Of a stretch of DNA of 10,207 bases, positions 1 to 5,324 are shown piece by piece (position 1 is the first letter of the stretch; every line of letters starts with the position of its first letter). The position numbers were made by a program, and so were the translations under genes. Source of the DNA: Bacteroidota bacterium (GTDB lineage: Bacteria; Bacteroidota; Bacteroidia; Flavobacteriales_D; Crocinitomicaceae). Location of the stretch: NCBI GenBank assembly GCA_006226555.1, contig SBGS01000222.1, positions 1 to 10,207 of the forward strand, in the 5' to 3' direction. The notes beneath the pieces were generated by a model. It ran no database searches. It had not been told where the DNA came from and saw only the letters and a list, made by a program, of their open reading frames with translations.

Positions 1-876
1 AGTTGAAATCCTGATCTCAACTTTATTCTTGTATATATTCAGAATGTGCTTTTCTAAATACGTCTTTACTTTATCGGCAAAAGGCTGTCCTGACTGGGCA
101 ATACCGCCGAACAATACATATGCCTTCGGGCTGGAGAAACAAGCGAAATCCGCTAAAGAAGAACCCAATGTTTCAGCCGTAAATTCTATAATAGCATTGG
201 CAAATTCATCACCATCCTTAGCTGCCTTAAATACATCTTCTGCATGTGGGTTGGAAATACCATTCAAAGCAGATGTTTTCTTTGAAGGGTGGTCCAGTTC
301 GTTGATGGAGCGAACAACTCCGGTGGCAGAAACATACGTTTCAAGACATCCCTGTCTACCGCATCCGCATTGCCTGCCGTTTGGGATCACTCTGATATGC
401 CCGTATTCACCGGCAAAGCCATCATGACCATACACCATTTCTCCGTTAATTACAACACCACTTCCTAAACCTGTACCGAGCGTAATGGTGACGAAGTCAT
501 TTAGATCCTTGGCATTCCCGTATATCATTTCTCCGATCGCGGCTGCGTTAGCATCATTTGTTAGAATAGCATTGACCCCAAATCGTTCTTCAAACATTGC
601 GGCTAGGGGAATCACGCCTTTCCATTTAAGGTTTGGAGCAAATTCGATATCGCCCTTAAAGTAGTTTCCATTGGGTGCACCTATACCAACACCGATCAGT
701 CGTTCAAAATATCCTAATTCGATCGTTGTTTTATAAATAGCTTCAACCAGTGCATTCGGGTCAATAAGATCAGCCGTGATCAAGGTGAATTCCTCGATTA
801 CATTACCGTGTTCATCCACATATCCGTAATCCGTTGTGGTACCTCCAACATCCACTCCTAGAACAATATCCCTCAT
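1..876 (-). CDS. ROK-family sugar kinase (glucokinase-like), 3' end cut by the window edge
   Basis: A minus-strand frame open from ATG at 876 to the window edge gives 292 residues, so perhaps a few tens of C-terminal residues are missing. The product is a ROK-family protein, probably a cytoplasmic ATP-dependent glucose or N-acetylhexosamine kinase. The N-terminal phosphate-binding loop reads LGVDVGGTTTDYG (6-18). The presumed catalytic base is D108 in NDANAAAIGE. A second phosphate-binding stretch, TLGTGLGSGVV, follows at 132-142. The ROK signature and zinc site run from G156 to E179: E157 and H160 for the sugar and zinc, then C170, C172 and C177. No DNA-binding domain precedes the kinase domain, so it is an enzyme rather than a ROK repressor. 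Slightly unusual are GGTTTDYG, where many relatives have GGTNTKFG, and GEYGH instead of GELGH. It starts 3 nt after the HD gene stop and is probably co-transcribed. The family is secure; the sugar is not known. Confidence 0.93.
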   Translation of the reverse strand, partial: MRDIVLGVDVGGTTTDYGYVDEHGNVIEEFTLITADLIDPNALVEAIYKTTIELGYFERLIGVGIGAPNGNYFKGDIEFAPNLKWKGVIPLAAMFEERFGVNAILTNDANAAAIGEMIYGNAKDLNDFVTITLGTGLGSGVVINGEMVYGHDGFAGEYGHIRVIPNGRQCGCGRQGCLETYVSATGVVRSINELDHPSKKTSALNGISNPHAEDVFKAAKDGDEFANAIIEFTAETLGSSLADFACFSSPKAYVLFGGIAQSGQPFADKVKTYLEKHILNIYKNKVEIRIST

Positions 877-879
877 GCG

Positions 880-1530
880 TTAGTCAAGTTTAACATTCCA
901 TTCTGCATCAAATCGACTAAGAAATTCTTCCATAAAGCGATGTCTATCTTCAGCAATTTCTTTGGCAGTATTTGTATTCAGACGATTTTTTAAAAGTAAG
1001 AGTTTTTCGTGAAAATGATTGATAGAAGTGGTCTCCGAATTCACATATTCTTCGAAGGAGTTGTGTAATTTGGGTTTGAGGTCCGGGTGGTAGAACTTTT
1101 GCTTCTTTGAGCCGCCATAAGCAAATGTCCTCGCTATACCAATTGCGCCTAATGCATCCAGTCGATCAGCATCTTGCACGATCATGGCGTTCAAGCTCAT
1201 TTTATCCGCGTCACACTCTGTATTTGCTCCTTTAAATGACACCTGATCAACGATCTCTTTAACAGCTTCAGCCGTGCTGTAATCAACTCCATTATTGATT
1301 AGAAGAGACTTTGCGGCGTTTCCACCTTGATTTAATTTTCCGCCATTAAATTTATGGTCATCCAGGTCGTGCAATATTGCTGCATATTCGATCAGCTCCA
1401 GATCTCCACCTTCCTTTGATTGAAGAAATCTTGCCGTTTCCAGCACGCGGATGATGTGAAAAATGTCATGTCCAGTCACGTCATCACTAAAATCAGGCTC
1501 GATGAGTTTCAATAATTCCTCTGTTGTCAT
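880..1530 (-). CDS. HD-domain phosphohydrolase, YedJ/YpgQ type
   Basis: This encodes a 216-residue cytoplasmic metal-dependent phosphohydrolase of the HD superfamily. The metal-binding pattern is clear: H25 in GHDIFHIIRV, the HD doublet H54-D55 in AAILHDLDDHK, and a later aspartate in QDADRLDALGAIGIAR (119-134, D120 or D122). This last motif and the following YGG...FYHP segment are typical of the E. coli YedJ / B. subtilis YpgQ group. I recall YpgQ being reported as a nucleotide pyrophosphohydrolase; the substrate here is unproven. There is no signal peptide, transmembrane segment, RelA/SpoT synthetase or other added domain. The ATG at 1530 overlaps the preceding gene's stop as ATGA (1527-1530), a classic translational-coupling arrangement that supports this start. 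The ROK kinase follows after 3 nt. Family confidence is high and substrate confidence low. Confidence 0.92.
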   Translation of the reverse strand: MTTEELLKLIEPDFSDDVTGHDIFHIIRVLETARFLQSKEGGDLELIEYAAILHDLDDHKFNGGKLNQGGNAAKSLLINNGVDYSTAEAVKEIVDQVSFKGANTECDADKMSLNAMIVQDADRLDALGAIGIARTFAYGGSKKQKFYHPDLKPKLHNSFEEYVNSETTSINHFHEKLLLLKNRLNTNTAKEIAEDRHRFMEEFLSRFDAEWNVKLD

Positions 1531-2552
1531 GGTTCTACTAGGTAATAAAAGTGAATCTCCCCATTACCGGCACTAGCAATCAGATAATTGTTCCAAACCG
1601 TCATTGATAGATAGTTTCCATCTGCAAAAGCCGCCCAATCAACTCCGTTATTCAGCGAAACATCGATACCATTTGTGCCACAAGAGTAATAAACGCCGTT
1701 GAATGAGATCACACAGCTGCGATAACCTCGGGTTGAGTTTTCAGGTAAGAGCCAGCTTTCACCTCCGTCCGGTGTGTAAAAGCAAGTATTCAATTTAATG
1801 TCTTTATCCTTATAATCACCACCGACCATCATGCCATTCATCTCATCTGAAAAACAAATAGAATAGGGACCTGTAGATTTTCCCGGATAATACGGTAATA
1901 CTCTGTCTTTCCACGTTTTGCCTCCGTCGTACGTAATGAAGAACCTACTGGTCATTCCACCCGTTACAAATACATAAGTGCTGTCATTTATGATCTGCAC
2001 ATTTGTTCCGCTCGCAGCGTATCCACCTTCATCTTTCATTGCGGGGATCTTTCCTTCGCATTCATGCCACGTTTTTCCTCCATCGGATGTTTTAAACAGG
2101 CTGATGAAACCATCTTTCGGGTCACCCATTAGGAAACCGGTATTATTCTTTACGTCCAAACCATCCAAGAATACGGCATTGAAAAGATCACTTTTGTCAA
2201 TTCTTATTTCACCGTTTTGACGTATCAGTATCACTTTACTGGATTCAGCGCTTTGAACGGCTATGTATCCTTGTTCCGTTTTAGCAAGATCACGGATCTC
2301 TTTGATGTTCGGTTGTTGAAATAGCAATTGTTGCTTTAAACTGTTAAGATCAATTAGATATATGGAGCCGTCTGCACTTCCGGTTAATAAGCGATCTCCA
2401 TCTACTAAAAGCGCTCTTGAATGACTCTTGTGCTCAGGAATGATCACCTTTTCCGGCGTTTTATTCGCACGTAAGTACTTTTTTGTTTTCAGCTGACCAA
2501 AGGCGGCAGGGTAAAAACAACTAATGCTTAAAACGAAGATCAAATTTCTCAT
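1527..2552 (-). CDS. Secreted Asp-box (BNR/Ycf48-like) beta-propeller protein
   Basis: The product is a 341-residue exported protein of unknown function. Residues 1-19 (MRNLIFVLSISCFYPAAFG) form a signal peptide with a probable cut before Q20, so it is periplasmic or outer-membrane associated. Three clear Asp-boxes follow, TSDGGKTW (155-162), TYDGGKTW (207-214) and TPDGGESW (260-267), with a degenerate fourth at 299-306 (SLNNGVDW). Together with the evenly spaced short beta motifs (GFLMGDPKDG, GYAASGTN, NGMMVGGDYKD) this predicts a beta-propeller resembling plant photosystem-assembly (Ycf48-like) or BNR proteins. In Bacteroidota such proteins are often labelled 'oxidoreductase' without support. 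No sialidase active-site signature (the FRIP motif) is seen. The frame could extend to a TTG at 2576, but the ATG at 2552 has an AAGGA sequence five bases upstream and starts directly with the signal peptide, so it is preferred. It overlaps the acyltransferase gene by 32 nt. Confidence 0.87.
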   Translation of the reverse strand: MRNLIFVLSISCFYPAAFGQLKTKKYLRANKTPEKVIIPEHKSHSRALLVDGDRLLTGSADGSIYLIDLNSLKQQLLFQQPNIKEIRDLAKTEQGYIAVQSAESSKVILIRQNGEIRIDKSDLFNAVFLDGLDVKNNTGFLMGDPKDGFISLFKTSDGGKTWHECEGKIPAMKDEGGYAASGTNVQIINDSTYVFVTGGMTSRFFITYDGGKTWKDRVLPYYPGKSTGPYSICFSDEMNGMMVGGDYKDKDIKLNTCFYTPDGGESWLLPENSTRGYRSCVISFNGVYYSCGTNGIDVSLNNGVDWAAFADGNYLSMTVWNNYLIASAGNGEIHFYYLVEP

Positions 2553-3453
2553 GTTGTTCCTTTTTGAGTGCTTCAAGATCTTTTGGTATCTCTCTTTTCC
2601 ATCGTTTGTGGGACCATAACCAAAATTCAGGCCTTTTCAGTATCGCTTTTTCCAGTTCATGCGTATGCCACTCAGTGATCTTACCATACTGTTTAACACT
2701 AACATCTCCCGGATATGGGATGAGCTCCATCTCGTAATATCCCCGCTTTATTTTGTTCATGACAAAGAATACGGGAGTATAGCCTAACTCGTAAGTCATC
2801 AGCTCTGCACCAAAAAGAACAGCAGTTTGTTGTGACAGGAAATCCATCCAGTAGCTCTTCAATGAATCTCCAGGTGACTGATCAGAAAGCAACAGAAGTG
2901 CTAGTGGAGTAGAGTTGTCTCTTTTTAATTCTTCCTTATAATTTTTCGCATGGACAACATGCATTCCTAGGCTTTCTCTTTTGCTATTGACCTTTTTATC
3001 CCAGAATTTCGATGTCATCGGCATACCTAATCCATAGGCCTTGTGCGCAAATAGCTTATCTTGAATTTTAATTAGCCATTCCCAGTTTCCGTAATGTCCT
3101 GAGATCAGTAAAACATTTTTTTCGAGCTCAAATAATTCCTGCATGAGCTCAGGATTCTTCACCACTACGCGCTTTTTTAGCTCTTCCTCTGTCATGCTTA
3201 AGTTTTTAACTCCCTCAACAATAAGGTCGCTGAAATGTCTGTAGAATCTTCGTTTTATTCTTTTTCTTTCCTTAAGGTTTAGTTTAGGGAAGCTATTGTC
3301 AATGTTTTTCGTGATCACCTTGTTTCTGTATGGGATGATCGTGATCAATAGTAAATAGAAGAGATCACTAAAGCGATATAATACCCACATCGGCAGATGT
3401 GATAACGGTAGAACGAATAAATAATAAGCAATTTTCTCACCCATTACCTTCAT
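2521..3453 (-). CDS. LpxL/HtrB-family Kdo2-lipid A (lysophospholipid) acyltransferase
   Basis: This 310-residue inner-membrane protein is predicted to add a secondary acyl chain to the lipid A precursor on the cytoplasmic face. A hydrophobic N-terminal segment (roughly 8-41) anchors it. The catalytic HX4E motif is H120-Y-G-N-W-E125, preceded by the short beta-strand VLLIS. Downstream are the conserved SDQSPG block (usually ADQxP in the family) and the closing WLWSHKRWK motif, both diagnostic of the LpxL/LpxM/HtrB family. Length is usual. ATG 3453 is preferred to the in-frame ATG at 3444 because a GGAGG sequence sits seven bases upstream of it. The gene overlaps the end of rarA by 17 nt. Its presence in the same operon as lptD supports a role in LPS. 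The data cannot show which acyl chain or position is used, so I give no lpxL or lpxM symbol. Confidence 0.92.
   Translation of the reverse strand: MKVMGEKIAYYLFVLPLSHLPMWVLYRFSDLFYLLLITIIPYRNKVITKNIDNSFPKLNLKERKRIKRRFYRHFSDLIVEGVKNLSMTEEELKKRVVVKNPELMQELFELEKNVLLISGHYGNWEWLIKIQDKLFAHKAYGLGMPMTSKFWDKKVNSKRESLGMHVVHAKNYKEELKRDNSTPLALLLLSDQSPGDSLKSYWMDFLSQQTAVLFGAELMTYELGYTPVFFVMNKIKRGYYEMELIPYPGDVSVKQYGKITEWHTHELEKAILKRPEFWLWSHKRWKREIPKDLEALKKEQHEKFDLRFKH
2558..2562 (-). promoter_or_regulatory. Shine-Dalgarno sequence of the beta-propeller gene
   Basis: On the minus strand the bases read AAGGA, followed by a 5-base spacer (ACAAC) and ATG at 2552. It lies inside the 3' end of the acyltransferase coding sequence. 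It decides the start codon against the in-frame TTG at 2576. Such a clear site is uncommon in this window and suggests independent initiation despite the gene overlap. Confidence 0.65.
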
Positions 3454-4729
3454 ATTTATTCCTCCACAATTGCTTTATTTTCTCTGCTACTTCTTTCTCT
3501 TTTGGACTGCTTCCGGCTTGAAAGAAATTTACGCCCGAGATTTCTTCAGGTAAGAATTCCTGAAATGCAAAATTTCCGGGATAATTGTGAGAATACAAAT
3601 ACCCTTCACCATAACCCAATTCTTTCATGAGTTTGGTTGGAGCATTTCTTAAAGGAAGCGGTACCGGAAGATCTCCTGTATCCTTAACTAATTGCTGAGC
3701 CTGGTTGATTGCCATGTAGGCCGCATTTCCTTTAGGTGAATTAGCAAGATAGATCGTGCACTCTGAAAGTATAATTCTTGATTCGGGCCAACCGACTGTT
3801 TGCACTGCTTGAAAGCAATTATTCGCGAGTAACAGCGCATTGGGATTAGCTAGGCCAATATCCTCTGCTGCAGAGATAATAAGCCTTCTTGCTATGAATT
3901 TAGGATCTTCTCCACCTTCTACCATTCTTGCTAACCAGTATACTGCTGCATTAGGATCACTTCCCCGGATAGATTTTATGAATGCACTAATAATATCATA
4001 GTGTTGCTCACCATTTTTATCGTACTTCACTGACCGTTGTTGAGCTCTGTCCTGAACGATCTCATTGGTTATGATGATCTTTTCATCAGGGCCGAACGTT
4101 CCAACAATTACTTCGAAAAGATTAAGAAGACGTCTGGCGTCCCCGCCGCTTAATGCCAGTAGTGCCTCAATTTCTTGTATATCAATGTCCTTTTTACTTA
4201 GGATCACATCTTCTTTGAGTGCGCGTTCGAGAATTTCGGTTAAAGACGAAGTGTCATGTTCTTTTAAGATATATACCTGTGATCTTGAAAGTAAAGCTGA
4301 GATCACTTCAAAAGAAGGGTTCTCTGTTGTGGCTCCGATTAAGGTAAGTGTACCTTTTTCAACGGCTCCTAAAAGACTGTCCTGCTGGGCTTTAGAAAAG
4401 CGATGTATTTCATCAATAAACAAAATAGCCCCCGACTGACTAAACATACCTGAACCTTCGGCCTTTTGAATTACTTCCCGTACATCCTTTACGCCAGAAG
4501 AGATTGCAGATAGCGTATAAAATGGTCTTTTTAAATGATCGGCTATTAAATTTGCTAAGGTGGTTTTTCCAACTCCGGGAGGTCCCCATAATATCATTGA
4601 AGGAATGATCCCGGCATCCAAGGCCCTGCGTAGAGAAGCATCTTTATTCAACAGATGTTCCTGTCCAATAAATTCATCCAAAATCTTTGGACGCATTCTT
4701 TCCGCTAATGGCTTATTTGGCTGTGACAT
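3437..4729 (-). CDS. rarA: Replication-associated recombination protein A (RarA/MgsA), AAA+ ATPase
   Basis: The product is a 430-residue cytoplasmic AAA+ ATPase of the RarA/MgsA/WRNIP1 family, related to clamp-loader subunits and acting at stalled replication forks. Visible motifs are PLAERMRPKILDEFIGQEHL at the N-terminus, Walker A GPPGVGKTT (49-57), Walker B ILFIDE (102-107) followed by IHRF, sensor 1 GATTENPSF (132-140), the arginine-finger region LLSRS (146-150) and a sensor-2-like GGDARRLLNL. The C-terminal half carries the family's oligomerisation region, including SIRGSDPNAAVYWLARM and AAEDIGLANP. Length is normal and nothing is broken. The ATG at 4729 is preferred over the adjacent in-frame TTG at 4732. 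It overlaps the yqgE stop by one base (TGATG), implying termination-reinitiation coupling. The link to lipid A and LPS genes is positional and has no evident mechanistic reason. Confidence 0.97.
   Translation of the reverse strand: MSQPNKPLAERMRPKILDEFIGQEHLLNKDASLRRALDAGIIPSMILWGPPGVGKTTLANLIADHLKRPFYTLSAISSGVKDVREVIQKAEGSGMFSQSGAILFIDEIHRFSKAQQDSLLGAVEKGTLTLIGATTENPSFEVISALLSRSQVYILKEHDTSSLTEILERALKEDVILSKKDIDIQEIEALLALSGGDARRLLNLFEVIVGTFGPDEKIIITNEIVQDRAQQRSVKYDKNGEQHYDIISAFIKSIRGSDPNAAVYWLARMVEGGEDPKFIARRLIISAAEDIGLANPNALLLANNCFQAVQTVGWPESRIILSECTIYLANSPKGNAAYMAINQAQQLVKDTGDLPVPLPLRNAPTKLMKELGYGEGYLYSHNYPGNFAFQEFLPEEISGVNFFQAGSSPKEKEVAEKIKQLWRNKYEGNG
3461..3465 (-). promoter_or_regulatory. 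Strong Shine-Dalgarno sequence of the lipid A acyltransferase gene
   Basis: The minus strand reads GGAGG, then AATAAAT, then ATG at 3453: a consensus site at a 7-base spacing. It lies within the last codons of rarA, so ribosomes can start the acyltransferase independently or by coupling. It selects ATG 3453 over ATG 3444. It is the strongest ribosome binding site I see in the window. Confidence 0.75.
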
Positions 4730-5307
4730 CAATTATGAGAAGGATTGACAGGGAATTTGGACATTAATTTAAATTTTCCGCCCATTTGTTCCATAAGGTT
4801 TTTCCAGAGAGAGGTATTCTTCGTGTCAAATAAATAGGGGATTGGGATATTCTTTAGTACTACCCAGGATTTTTCCTTGATCTCATCTTCCAGTTGTCCC
4901 GGACTCCATCCTGAGTATCCAATAAAAAAGCGAACTTGTTCAATAAGCGCTTCATCCGCTTCTACCAGGTTTTTTAGGGTTTCAAAATCTCCTCCAACGT
5001 AAACGTCTCCAAAAATTTTGATAGCGTTTGGCACTTTTTCGCCTAGCGTATGGAGATAAAACAGATTGTTATTGTCTACTGGTCCACCGATGCTTACTTT
5101 CACTCGCTCTGCCCCCATGTTTGGAATAAGCTCTGCAAGATCCTTCTCAATATATTTATTAAGCACAAAACCAAAACTACCGTCTTCGTTGTGCTCGCAG
5201 AGGTATATTACAGACCTGGAGAAGTAGTTATCTGACAAAAAGGGTTCGGAGATAAGTACCGTACCATTTTCAGGTTCGTTTTTATTTGAGAATTCAAAAT
5301 CTATCAC
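4729..5307 (-). CDS. yqgE: YqgE/AlgH family protein (DUF179)
   Basis: This is a 192-residue soluble protein of the YqgE/AlgH family, widely conserved and of unresolved molecular function. Diagnostic blocks are GTVLISEPF (15-23), DNYFSRSVIYLCEHNEDG (26-43) with GFVLNK (46-51), the SIGGPV strand (72-77), VGGDF (104-108) and GYSGWSPGQLEDEI (130-143). There is no signal peptide. The frame has no usable ATG near its beginning: the best start is GTG at 5307, because an in-frame stop lies 12 bases upstream and the first internal ATG would remove the conserved N-terminal block. The GTG overlaps the stop of a six-codon mini-ORF that begins directly after the lptD stop. The gene's own stop overlaps the rarA ATG. 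E. coli yqgE sits by ruvX; here it is between lptD and rarA, which suggests but does not prove an envelope role. Confidence 0.94.
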   Translation of the reverse strand: MIDFEFSNKNEPENGTVLISEPFLSDNYFSRSVIYLCEHNEDGSFGFVLNKYIEKDLAELIPNMGAERVKVSIGGPVDNNNLFYLHTLGEKVPNAIKIFGDVYVGGDFETLKNLVEADEALIEQVRFFIGYSGWSPGQLEDEIKEKSWVVLKNIPIPYLFDTKNTSLWKNLMEQMGGKFKLMSKFPVNPSHN

Positions 5308-5324
5308 AAGGTAAATTTAAGCAT
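5304..5324 (-). other. Six-codon mini-ORF bridging lptD and yqgE (possible coupling device)
   Basis: Directly after the lptD TAA (5325-5327) the minus strand has an ATG at 5322-5324. It opens a six-codon frame coding MLKFTL and ends at TGA (5304-5306). That stop overlaps the yqgE GTG start (5305-5307) as GTGA. The geometry would let a ribosome finishing lptD restart at once, terminate six codons later and re-initiate at the weak GTG. What is seen is only the arrangement; a 17-base gap can produce it by chance, and no Shine-Dalgarno sequence is present. Confidence 0.3.

Noticed and set aside
29..427. Plus-strand ORF of 132 codons opposite the left-edge gene
   Set aside because: It lies wholly antisense to the ROK kinase, whose signature motifs are intact in the minus frame; its own translation shows no recognisable domain.
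2517..2528. Possible lipobox around C12 of the propeller protein (SISC)
   Set aside because: Position -3 is serine rather than leucine, and the hydrophobic stretch before the cysteine would be very short; signal peptidase I cleavage after AFG fits better.
2553..2576. TTG start at 2576 for the beta-propeller gene
   Set aside because: It adds eight mostly polar residues before the signal peptide, deepens the overlap and ignores the well-placed AAGGA before ATG 2552.
4730..4732. TTG at 4732 as the rarA start
   Set aside because: It only adds one residue before an ATG that makes the typical one-base TGATG overlap with yqgE.
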